A stretch of DNA of 6,321 nt from Tatlockia sp. (GTDB lineage Bacteria > Cyanobacteriota > Cyanobacteriia > Cyanobacteriales > Chroococcidiopsidaceae), in contig JACCVJ010000242.1 in NCBI GenBank assembly GCA_013698215.1, positions 1-6,321 of the forward strand. Direction: 5' to 3'. Of the stretch, positions 1-5,725 are shown one piece after another (position 1 is the stretch's first letter; every line of letters starts with the position of its first letter). Below the pieces are notes generated by a model. The model ran no database searches. It was not told the DNA's origin and was given only the letters and a program-made list of their open reading frames with translations. The translations under genes were made by a program, and so were the position numbers.

Positions 1-494
1 TCGCCTGTAGCTGAACGCAAAGATACTCCGGTAATCCGTGTCTTGCTATGCGAAAGTAGTCCTGTAACGCGATGTTCGTCTACAAAATGGATATTGGCGT
101 AATTAGCTAACTGCTGCCTAATAGACCACTCCAATAAGGGACGCGAACAACTAACAGAATTCAAGTCGGAGGGAGAACTAGAAGTTGCATTCCATCCCCG
201 ACGACTAAAATGATTAAACTCTCGCGTCCAATCTATAGCTATTGCTCCCCCCGCGCTTAATTGTTCCTCAATATTTGGGAATAGTTCGCCCAAAATTCTG
301 TATCCTTTAGTAAAAAGAATATGAGGTTGAACAGATTGCGGTACGCCGATTCGAGCCTTTGGCAAATCGGGCAATTTATCGGTTTCAATAATGGGCACTG
401 AAGCAAAACAGTCTGCAAGTACACGAGCGCTCAATAATCCCGCAATGCTACCACCAATAACAATTGCCCGGTCATTGATGTTACTTGAAGTCAA
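1..494 (-). CDS. FAD-dependent oxidoreductase, N-terminal part (cut by left edge)
   Basis: This is the first 164 codons of a flavoprotein of the FAD-binding monooxygenase/dehydrogenase type; the C-terminal part lies beyond the left edge. The Rossmann dinucleotide-binding motif is near the N-terminus (AIVIGGSIAGLLSARVLAD, residues 10-28; glycines 14, 15 and 19), and an acidic residue (E37) ends the second strand, where it would bind the FAD ribose. A conserved block with R48, GVPQ (50-53) and H58 follows, as in the family pattern RxGVPQxxxxHxL. The start is TTG at 494: there is no in-frame ATG, an in-frame TAA lies 9 bases upstream, and a GAGGT Shine-Dalgarno sequence sits 8 bases before the TTG. 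No signal peptide or membrane segment is visible, so a cytoplasmic or peripheral enzyme is likely. The substrate cannot be told from this part. It lies 113 bp downstream of the superoxide dismutase gene but behind a terminator, so it probably has its own promoter, which I could not identify. Confidence 0.88.
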   Translation of the reverse strand, partial: MTSSNINDRAIVIGGSIAGLLSARVLADCFASVPIIETDKLPDLPKARIGVPQSVQPHILFTKGYRILGELFPNIEEQLSAGGAIAIDWTREFNHFSRRGWNATSSSPSDLNSVSCSRPLLEWSIRQQLANYANIHFVDEHRVTGLLSHSKTRITGVSLRSATG

Positions 495-502
495 CTTTTT
501 TT

Positions 503-507
503 ACCTC
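503..507 (-). promoter_or_regulatory. Ribosome-binding site deciding the TTG start
   Basis: GAGGT on the minus strand lies 8 bases before the TTG at 494-492. With the in-frame TAA just upstream of the TTG and no other start codon before the Rossmann motif, it fixes the oxidoreductase start. Confidence 0.75.
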
Positions 508-552
508 AGTTTTTACAGGTTGCACTTCCTTGATATTAATCAACTTACCTGC

Positions 553-586
553 AAAAAAGACAGCCAAGCGATCGCCTGACTGTCTT
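553..586 (-). terminator. Intrinsic terminator of the superoxide dismutase gene
   Basis: Read on the minus strand, AAGACAGTCA (586-577) pairs with TGGCTGTCTT (566-557) in a 10-bp stem containing one T-G wobble. The 10-base loop contains the HIP1 octamer GCGATCGC (568-575). The stem runs straight into six T residues (558-553). It lies 22 bases past the SOD stop codon and before the start of the oxidoreductase gene, so SOD transcripts should end here. The plus-strand reading lacks a good T tract. Confidence 0.85.
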
Positions 587-607
587 CTCTATTAATTAAA
601 GTAGCTA

Positions 608-1222
608 CTAACGACTAGCGATCGCCAATCTATTATTAACCTCATCCCAATTAACTACATTCCACCACTGCTTAAGGTACTCCGCGCGGCGGTTTTGGTA
701 CTTGAGATAATAAGCGTGTTCCCACACGTCATTACCCATAATGGGGAAGTGTCCAGAAGACATGGGGTTGTCTTGGTTTGGCGAACTTGTAATCTCAATT
801 TTGCCGTCGGTGGTACGAACTAGCCATACCCAACCGCTACCAAATTGCTTTGTTCCTGCGTCGTTAAACTTCTGTTTGAAGCTTTCAAAATCGCCGAAGT
901 TTTCGCTAATGGCTTGAGCAATTGCTCCGGTTGGTTCTCCCCCGGCGTTTGGAGCCATAATTTGCCAAAACATTGTGTGGTTTACATGACCGCCGCCATT
1001 ATTGCGGACTGGGCCTGTAATGTCTTGGGGCAAATTACTTAGATCCTTAATCAATTCTTCCGGGCTTTTTGATTGCAGTTCGGGATACTTTTCTAGGGCT
1101 GCATTCAGGTTATTTACGTAAGCCTGGTGGTGTAAGTCGTGATGCACTTGCATCGTCTGAGCGTCGATGTACGGATCTAAAGCGTCGTAATTGTAAGGTA
1201 AAGGCGAAAGTTCAAAGGCCAT
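608..1222 (-). CDS. sodA: Superoxide dismutase, Mn-type (Fe/Mn family)
   Basis: The enzyme converts superoxide to hydrogen peroxide and oxygen. The 204-residue protein (from the ATG at 1222) has the normal family length, with the N-terminal helical-hairpin domain followed by the C-terminal alpha/beta domain. Counting from this ATG, the metal ligands are H27 (in MQVHHDLHH), H82 (in HVNHTMFW), D165 and H169 (in NDVWEHAYYL), with the active-site tyrosine at Y35. The pattern points to manganese: GGGHVNH rather than the AAQVWNH of iron enzymes, and the active-site glutamine comes from the C-terminal domain (NQDNP, Q150). Cambialistic use of iron cannot be excluded. There is no signal peptide or membrane anchor, so it should be cytosolic. 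A TTG two codons upstream (1228) is possible, but ATG at 1222 has better spacing (10 bases) from AGAGGA and gives the usual MAF start. It appears monocistronic, with its own leader hairpin and terminator. Confidence 0.96.
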   Translation of the reverse strand: MAFELSPLPYNYDALDPYIDAQTMQVHHDLHHQAYVNNLNAALEKYPELQSKSPEELIKDLSNLPQDITGPVRNNGGGHVNHTMFWQIMAPNAGGEPTGAIAQAISENFGDFESFKQKFNDAGTKQFGSGWVWLVRTTDGKIEITSSPNQDNPMSSGHFPIMGNDVWEHAYYLKYQNRRAEYLKQWWNVVNWDEVNNRLAIASR

Positions 1223-1232
1223 TGTCAAAAAA

Positions 1233-1238
1233 TCCTCT
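1233..1238 (-). promoter_or_regulatory. Ribosome-binding site of the superoxide dismutase gene
   Basis: AGAGGA on the minus strand lies 10 bases before the ATG at 1222 but only 4 bases before the alternative TTG at 1228. This favours the ATG. The site lies 3 bases after the leader hairpin at 1242-1265. Confidence 0.7.
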
Positions 1239-1241
1239 AAT

Positions 1242-1265
1242 TAGCTCTTGCCAAGCACAGAGCTA
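1242..1265 (-). promoter_or_regulatory. Hairpin in the SOD leader, next to the RBS
   Basis: On the minus strand TAGCTCT (1265-1259) and AGAGCTA (1248-1242) form a perfect 7-bp stem. It can extend past a single bulged G with TGC/GCA, closing on a TTG loop. The structure ends 3 bases before the Shine-Dalgarno AGAGGA. It has no immediately following T tract, so it is not a plain terminator. A role in translation, mRNA stability or protein binding is inference only. Confidence 0.45.
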
Positions 1266-1489
1266 TTTGCAAGCTTTAGCACTCATATTAAGCTGACTCT
1301 CCAATAAATTCACTAATAAACTGCTACTGAAATAAAAGTTAATAGTTTGTTTTTCGGGTTAAAGCTCCAAATCGCTGTTTCAATCGAAGTTTTAGTCTAC
1401 TTATTGTCTTAAGTCAGTTTGCCAGAATTTCTAGCTGTAAATGGAACTAGACGAGCGCACTTTAGTTAACTTTAATGTTATGTGCTTGT
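1266..1489. other. Non-coding region between panC-cmk and the SOD gene
   Basis: This AT-rich stretch has no plausible gene on either strand. It should hold the SOD promoter, because the SOD gene is followed by its own terminator and the upstream panC-cmk gene is of unrelated function. The best candidate I see on the minus strand is TTAACT with TATTAG after an 18-base spacer, each matching consensus at 4 of 6 positions, which is weak. A palindrome AGTTAACT lies shortly after the panC-cmk stop codon, but I see no clear terminator, so read-through from panC-cmk is possible. Confidence 0.4.
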
Positions 1490-3058
1490 TTAAATTAACA
1501 TTTCATAATAGTAAGAAATAATTTTATCTATAACTTGACTAATACTCAAACCATCAGTACAAAGCTCTATAGCATCGGGGGCTTTTTGGAGGGGAGCAAG
1601 TTCGCGGGTACTATCAGCGCGATCGCGTTCTTGAATAGTTTGTTCTAATTGCTCTAAAGGAATCTCAACTTGCCCTTGGGTTTGAAAGTCTTGCTGGCGA
1701 CGACGGGCCCTTTCACTTACAGAGGCGGTTAAAAATACTTTCAATTCAGCATTAGGGAAAACATGAGTACCAATATCCCGTCCTTCGGCGACTAAGCCAC
1801 CTTTAAGCCCCCAAGATTGTTGCTGCTGTAGCAAAGCAATTCGTACCGCTTTTTGAGAAGCGATCGCGCTGACATTGGCTGTAACTTCCGCACTACGGAT
1901 TACTTGGGTTACTTCTTCGTCATTAATCCACACTCGTAGATCGTTGGTACTGCTAGATAATTGGATAGAGCAATTACTAACTACTTGAGAAATCGCGCGA
2001 TCGTCATCTACAGAAATTCCCGATTGCAAAACTAGCCAAGTCAACGCCCGGTACATTGCCCCCGTATCGAGATAAACTAAGCCCAACTCCGCCGCTACAA
2101 GCTTTGCTACGGTAGACTTTCCCGCCCCCGCCGGGCCATCAATGGCGACAATAGGCGATCGCACTTTTAACAATACATTGTCAATTAACCTTGCCGACCC
2201 CACACGAGAAGAAATCGCCAGTAATCCTCGATCTTCAATTTTTTCTAAGGGCATTAATGTATCTGGTTCTACTAATTCAACATATTCAACAGCCACAGCT
2301 TCAACTGTTGCCAATTCTTTATTTACAATAGCCTCCAACACTTGGCGATCGCGTTCTCCAGCTTTAAAAGCCAGCTTTGCTTGCTGCAAACTACGATTCA
2401 AAACGGCTGCTTGCTCTATTTGCTCTGGGGTCAAATATTGATTGCGGGAACTTTTAGCAAGCCCTGATGTTTCTCTAACTGTAGGACAAGTAACAATTTC
2501 CACCGGAAAACTCAAATCTTTAACTAACCGCCGAATAATAGCAACTTGTTGAGCATCTTTTTGCCCAAAATAAGCTTTATTTGGTTGAACTATATTTAAT
2601 AACTGAGTAACAATCGTTGCTACTCCTCGAAAATGCCCCGGTCTGCTTTTGCCACACAAAACCGAGGTCATACTACTAGGTGGTACAACTTGAGTACGAG
2701 AGGATAATTGCTCGTCTACCCCCAACTCCTGAGCCTCTGGGGCAAAAATAGCATCTACTCCAGATTGCTGACACAGCAAGCGATCGCGTTCGGGCGATCG
2801 CGGGTAGCTCTGATAATCTTCTGTAGGAGCAAATTGCAGAGGATTAACAAAAATACTCACAATTACTAAATCGTTTTCCCGTTTAGCTCGTTCAATTAAG
2901 CTCAAATGACCCCAATGCAAAGCCCCCATCGTTGGAACCAGACCAATGGAAACTGAGGGATTATCTGTCTCATCAGGCGATCGCATGGGAGATTTATTTC
3001 TTTTTTGGTACAGCTTCAAGTAGCAACGCAAAGCTGCAACCGTTGTAAACAGGCGCAC
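1490..3058 (-). CDS. panC/cmk: Bifunctional pantothenate synthetase / cytidylate kinase
   Basis: One 522-residue cytosolic protein carries two enzymes. Residues 1-297 are PanC, which joins pantoate and beta-alanine using ATP in the pathway to CoA. Visible motifs are VPTMGALHWGH (41-51, the HIGH-like nucleotide site), FVNPLQF (70-76), GHFRGVAT (141-148), YFGQKDAQQ (163-171) and SGLAKSSRNQYL (198-209, the KMSKS-like loop). Residues about 302-522 are cytidylate kinase, which phosphorylates CMP/dCMP. It has the P-loop GPAGAGKST (308-316), YLDTGAMYRA (329-338), EGRDIGTHVFP (425-435) and the lid arginines of SERARRR (448-454). Both halves look complete. This fusion is characteristic of cyanobacteria and the length is normal for it. 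The start is GTG at 3058, supported by GAGGA 7 bases upstream and by an N-terminus (MRLFTTVAALR) usual for these proteins; the first ATG comes only at residue 25. It lies 92 bp after rlpA on the same strand and may share its transcript. Confidence 0.97.
   Translation of the reverse strand: MRLFTTVAALRCYLKLYQKRNKSPMRSPDETDNPSVSIGLVPTMGALHWGHLSLIERAKRENDLVIVSIFVNPLQFAPTEDYQSYPRSPERDRLLCQQSGVDAIFAPEAQELGVDEQLSSRTQVVPPSSMTSVLCGKSRPGHFRGVATIVTQLLNIVQPNKAYFGQKDAQQVAIIRRLVKDLSFPVEIVTCPTVRETSGLAKSSRNQYLTPEQIEQAAVLNRSLQQAKLAFKAGERDRQVLEAIVNKELATVEAVAVEYVELVEPDTLMPLEKIEDRGLLAISSRVGSARLIDNVLLKVRSPIVAIDGPAGAGKSTVAKLVAAELGLVYLDTGAMYRALTWLVLQSGISVDDDRAISQVVSNCSIQLSSSTNDLRVWINDEEVTQVIRSAEVTANVSAIASQKAVRIALLQQQQSWGLKGGLVAEGRDIGTHVFPNAELKVFLTASVSERARRRQQDFQTQGQVEIPLEQLEQTIQERDRADSTRELAPLQKAPDAIELCTDGLSISQVIDKIISYYYEMLI
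2780..2801. repeat. Paired HIP1 octamers (dispersed GCGATCGC repeat)
   Basis: Two exact copies of GCGATCGC lie at 2780-2787 and 2794-2801, 6 bases apart, inside the PanC part of the fusion gene. The other exact copies in the window start at 568, 618, 1619, 1860, 2155, 2345, 2977, 3129, 3667, 4556, 5107 and 5192. Seven of the fourteen are in panC-cmk. HIP1 is a palindrome highly over-represented in many cyanobacterial genomes and is the best clue to the host here. Confidence 0.95.
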
Positions 3059-3065
3059 CTAAATT

Positions 3066-3070
3066 TCCTC
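3066..3070 (-). promoter_or_regulatory. Ribosome-binding site deciding the GTG start of panC-cmk
   Basis: GAGGA on the minus strand is 7 bases before the GTG at 3058-3056. This ideal spacing supports the GTG start over the ATG 24 codons downstream. Confidence 0.75.
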
Positions 3071-3150
3071 AGAATTTTTGCTCACCTGTTAGTTTATCGC
3101 CAATTTTGGGCAGGCATAAAGAAAAGTTGCGATCGCTTTCTTCGTAGGTA

Positions 3151-4188
3151 TTATCTACCTAGTACCTCAAGCTGTACTGCGGCTACACCACTTTGCATAA
3201 CTCCTACTATCTGAGCCGCCGCCGCCGAGAGATCGATAATTCGTCCCCGGACATGAGGGCCTCGGTCAGTAATTCGCACAACTACCGAGCGACCAGTCCG
3301 CACATTAGTTACTTTTACCTTTGTCCCAAAGGGTAAACTACGATGAGCGGCAGTTAAGCCATTTTGGTTGTATCTCTCACCGTTGGCACTGCGACGACCG
3401 TTAAACCCTGGCCCATACCAAGAAGCCATGCCACGAGAACCAACTTTAACAGCTTGAGCAACAACTTGCTGGGCTTGCTTGACGAAAAGAGGTTTTGGCG
3501 CTTCTGGTAATCCCGCAATGACCTTTAAAGGCGGTGCATTGCCTAAAAGTCGGCGCAGACGATTGGTTACTTGCAAAGCGTCTAGAGCGGGATCTTTGGT
3601 GGTGTCTGGGAGTAAGTTTTCGGTGTTGATTTCTACCAATTCTTCACCGTTAACTGTGATGCCGTAGCGATCGCTACTTTTCCAACTTACGGCAATTTCT
3701 TGAGCATCCAAACTTGCTAAATTGATTTGATTGAGCTTGGCCGCAACCCTAGTTGCTCTCCAAACGGGGGTATTGCTAGATTGTAAATTATTTTCTTTGT
3801 TGACAACCTTAGTTTCGGTGGTGGCAACTTTAACTTTAGTTTGATTATTGATGGATTCTGTTTTGCTAGTAACTCGGTTTTTGGCACTCAAAAACGTTAA
3901 AACCGGAATATTTTGAATGTAGATTGTCGCAGCTTGACGATTTGAACCAACTTCTTGATGGGGATAAATTCTAGCAATTACTTGACCATCGGCTCGATTT
4001 TTTACTGGGGACTTGTACTCACCCACTTTAACCACAGGCAAATTTTTTGCCCTAGGGCTAGAAGTAAGTGCTGGTTGACTGTCTCTTGTCGATTCAACTT
4101 CTCGAACAATCTCAGCCTGACTGGCTAAAGGAATTGCCAAGGTAGTTGTTAGCAGGGCGGCAGCAGTCCACAAAATTTTTTTATTCAT
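3151..4188 (-). CDS. rlpA: Secreted RlpA-family septal ring lytic transglycosylase-like protein
   Basis: The 345-residue protein probably acts on peptidoglycan outside the inner membrane. It begins with a Sec signal peptide: MNKK, a hydrophobic core (residues 5-21) and a likely cleavage after LASQA (21-25). There is no cysteine there, so it is not a lipoprotein, unlike E. coli RlpA. The C-terminal 95 residues are the RlpA double-psi beta-barrel: ASWYG (255-259), TAAHRSLPFGT (279-289), VVVRITDRGP (302-311) and GRIIDLS (315-321). H282 and D308 correspond to the histidine and aspartate reported as needed for lytic transglycosylase activity in Pseudomonas RlpA. No SPOR domain follows; the protein ends 24 residues after DLS. 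Residues about 105-140 are a polar linker. Residues 60-104 and 141-225 form regions I cannot assign, including IPVLTFL and ITVNGEELVEIN. The ATG at 4188 has only a weak, close GGA before it. It may be co-transcribed with panC-cmk. Confidence 0.88.
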   Translation of the reverse strand: MNKKILWTAAALLTTTLAIPLASQAEIVREVESTRDSQPALTSSPRAKNLPVVKVGEYKSPVKNRADGQVIARIYPHQEVGSNRQAATIYIQNIPVLTFLSAKNRVTSKTESINNQTKVKVATTETKVVNKENNLQSSNTPVWRATRVAAKLNQINLASLDAQEIAVSWKSSDRYGITVNGEELVEINTENLLPDTTKDPALDALQVTNRLRRLLGNAPPLKVIAGLPEAPKPLFVKQAQQVVAQAVKVGSRGMASWYGPGFNGRRSANGERYNQNGLTAAHRSLPFGTKVKVTNVRTGRSVVVRITDRGPHVRGRIIDLSAAAAQIVGVMQSGVAAVQLEVLGR

Positions 4189-4584
4189 GTATCCGTTATG
4201 TTGACAGTTTGCAATTTGCAGTTAAATCCGTATTGGAGTTGTTGCCAAAGGCGATTTTTTTATACTCCAAACTTGGACTCGTTATGTCTTTATTTTTTAA
4301 TTAACAACTGCAACAGACTAACACGAAGGTTTTAAGTTGGGGATCAGTGATATAACGCAAAAGATATAAATTTAATCTATACTTTTGACGGAGGACAGTG
4401 GAGTAAAGGCAGACTATACCAATGTTTGCAGGTTTTTATACTTGTTGGCTTTATGAGAAAGTATTTATAAAACTTTACAAAGATTGTTACAATTTTTTTC
4501 TTGGTTTCCGAAGCAGGTTGAAAGGCTTATAGCTTGTAAAATACATCGTGGACGTGCGATCGCAACAGAGGCAGTTTCGTTTTT
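4189..4584. promoter_or_regulatory. Divergent intergenic region between rlpA and purM
   Basis: These 396 AT-rich bases separate two genes read outward, so both promoters should lie here. For purM, TTGTTG (4442-4447) and TATAAA (4466-4471) with an 18-base spacer is a possible sigma70-type pair, though the -35 is poor. For rlpA, the minus strand has TATAAA (4263-4258) without a good -35. Beside it are related arms: TTGGAGT (4233-4239), ACTCCAA (4264-4270) and TTGGACT (4273-4279), giving the small inverted repeat TCCAA-AC-TTGGA. A HIP1 octamer (4556-4563) lies just before purM. I see no convincing gene, RNA gene or riboswitch here. Confidence 0.45.
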
Positions 4585-5619
4585 ATGGATTATCGAGAGG
4601 CAGGGGTAGATGTCGAAGCGGGGAGAGCGTTTGTAGAGCGAATCCGAAATTTAGTTCACAGCACCCACAGACCAGAAGTTATTGGGGGATTGGGTGGGTT
4701 TAGCGGCTGTTTTCAGTTACCTGGAGGCTTTAAGGAGCCAGTTTTAGTTTCGGGAACTGATGGGGTGGGGACAAAATTAAAACTAGCTCAAATTCTTAAC
4801 TGTCATCATACCGTAGGCATAGATTTAGTGGCAATGTGTGTAAATGACGTACTCACAAGCGGAGCAGAGCCGTTATTTTTCTTAGATTATTTAGCCACCG
4901 GGAAGCTACAAAGCGAACAATTAACAGAAGTAATTACAGGGATAACTACTGGGTGTAAACTAGCTGGCTGCGCTTTACTCGGCGGAGAGACGGCGGAAAT
5001 GCCTGGATTTTATCAGCCGGGGGAGTACGATTTGGCAGGTTTTTGCGTGGGAATTGTAGAAAAAAGCCGGATGCTGGATAGATCCCAAGTAAAAATTGGT
5101 GATCAGGCGATCGCTTTAGCTAGTAATGGATTGCATAGTAATGGTTTTAGCTTAGTCCGTAAGATTGTAGATGAGAGTAAATATAGTTGGGGCGATCGCG
5201 TTGAGGAAGTAGGGAGCAGCTTCTTAGGGGAAGGATTGCTCACCCCGACCAAAATCTACGTTAAACCTGTACTTACAGCCCTTGCTAACGGTCTAGAAAT
5301 TCACGGTATGGCTCATATTACCGGGGGAGGGTTGCCAGAAAACTTACCTCGCTGTTTAGGTGAAAATCAATCTATCCAGGTAAATGTTAATAGTTGGGTA
5401 ATTCCACCAATTTTTAATTGGTTAGCAGAAGTTGGCTCCGTAGATAAAGCAGCAATGTTTAATACTTTTAATATGGGAATTGGTTTTGTATTATTAGTAC
5501 CACCAAACCAAGCTAGGCAAGCAATAGAGTGGTTTAACTCCCAAGAAATTGCCACCTATGCGATCGGTGAAGTAATCGCTGGGACAGGTAAATTAGAGGG
5601 GATAGCAGACATCAGGTAA
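4585..5619 (+). CDS. purM: Phosphoribosylformylglycinamidine cyclo-ligase (AIR synthetase)
   Basis: PurM closes the imidazole ring in purine synthesis, turning FGAM plus ATP into AIR. The 344-residue cytosolic protein has the full family length. It shows the ATP-binding N-terminal domain with SGTDGVGTKLKLA (56-68), DLVAMCVNDVL (80-90) and GAEPLFFLDYLATG (93-106), then GGETAEMPGFY (133-143). The C-terminal domain has GLHSNGFSLVRKI (182-194), HITGGGLPENLPR (244-256) and FNTFNMGIGFVL (292-303). The start is firm: going upstream from the ATG at 4585, no in-frame start codon appears before a TAA at 4537. The Shine-Dalgarno candidate GAGG (4568-4571) is 13 bases away, longer than ideal. The gene stands alone on the plus strand, divergent from rlpA and convergent with the phosphatase gene, so it is probably monocistronic. 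No purine riboswitch is apparent upstream. Confidence 0.97.
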   Translation: MDYREAGVDVEAGRAFVERIRNLVHSTHRPEVIGGLGGFSGCFQLPGGFKEPVLVSGTDGVGTKLKLAQILNCHHTVGIDLVAMCVNDVLTSGAEPLFFLDYLATGKLQSEQLTEVITGITTGCKLAGCALLGGETAEMPGFYQPGEYDLAGFCVGIVEKSRMLDRSQVKIGDQAIALASNGLHSNGFSLVRKIVDESKYSWGDRVEEVGSSFLGEGLLTPTKIYVKPVLTALANGLEIHGMAHITGGGLPENLPRCLGENQSIQVNVNSWVIPPIFNWLAEVGSVDKAAMFNTFNMGIGFVLLVPPNQARQAIEWFNSQEIATYAIGEVIAGTGKLEGIADIR

Positions 5620-5646
5620 AATCCCCCATTCAATTTAATATTTTTA

Positions 5647-5678
5647 AGGTAAGTCTCTTATTTAGAAAAGACTTACCT
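5647..5678. terminator. Stem-loop between convergent genes, probable terminator
   Basis: AGGTAAGTCT (5647-5656) and AGACTTACCT (5669-5678) form a perfect 10-bp stem around a 12-base loop, 27 bases after the purM stop and 47 bases past the stop of the opposing phosphatase gene. Its position suits a shared bidirectional terminator. However, no strong T tract follows on either strand: the minus side continues as TTAAAAATATT and the plus side as GTTGTAAG. It could instead be an RNA 3'-end stabiliser. A competing 6-bp hairpin, ACTTAC (5671-5676) with GTAAGT (5682-5687), overlaps it. Confidence 0.55.
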
Positions 5679-5725
5679 GTTGTAAGTATACGCAAAAGCA
5701 ATTACTACATCAGTTTTTGCACTTA

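Noticed and set aside
391..579. Plus-strand open frame of 62 codons
   Set aside because: It runs antisense over the start of the oxidoreductase gene and through the terminator, and has no recognisable protein features.
191..1228. TTG at 1228 as the start of the superoxide dismutase
   Set aside because: It is only 4 bases from the Shine-Dalgarno sequence. The ATG at 1222 has 10-base spacing and gives the usual N-terminus.
845..1296. Plus-strand open frames opposite the superoxide dismutase gene
   Set aside because: They are antisense shadows of a well-conserved gene, with no RBS or family resemblance.
2142..2441. Plus-strand 99-codon open frame
   Set aside because: It is antisense to the PanC-Cmk coding region and has low-complexity Ser/Thr/Asn-rich content typical of a shadow frame.
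2420..2480. Serine in place of the usual acidic residue in the PanC KMSKS-like loop (RETSGLAKSSRN)
   Set aside because: The rest of the loop is intact, and I believe similar variants occur in other cyanobacterial PanC proteins, so it is not evidence of lost function.
3145..3161. Short stem-loop (TAGGTA/TACCTA) at the rlpA stop codon
   Set aside because: The stem is only 6 bp and is followed on the minus strand by CGAAGAAAGC with no T tract, so it is not a credible terminator.
4422..4532. A 36-codon open frame upstream of purM (starts MFAGFYTCWLYEK)
   Set aside because: It lacks a well-placed RBS, lies in an AT-rich promoter region, and its Phe/Tyr/Lys-rich composition is what T- and A-rich DNA gives by chance. 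Conservation in relatives would change this view.
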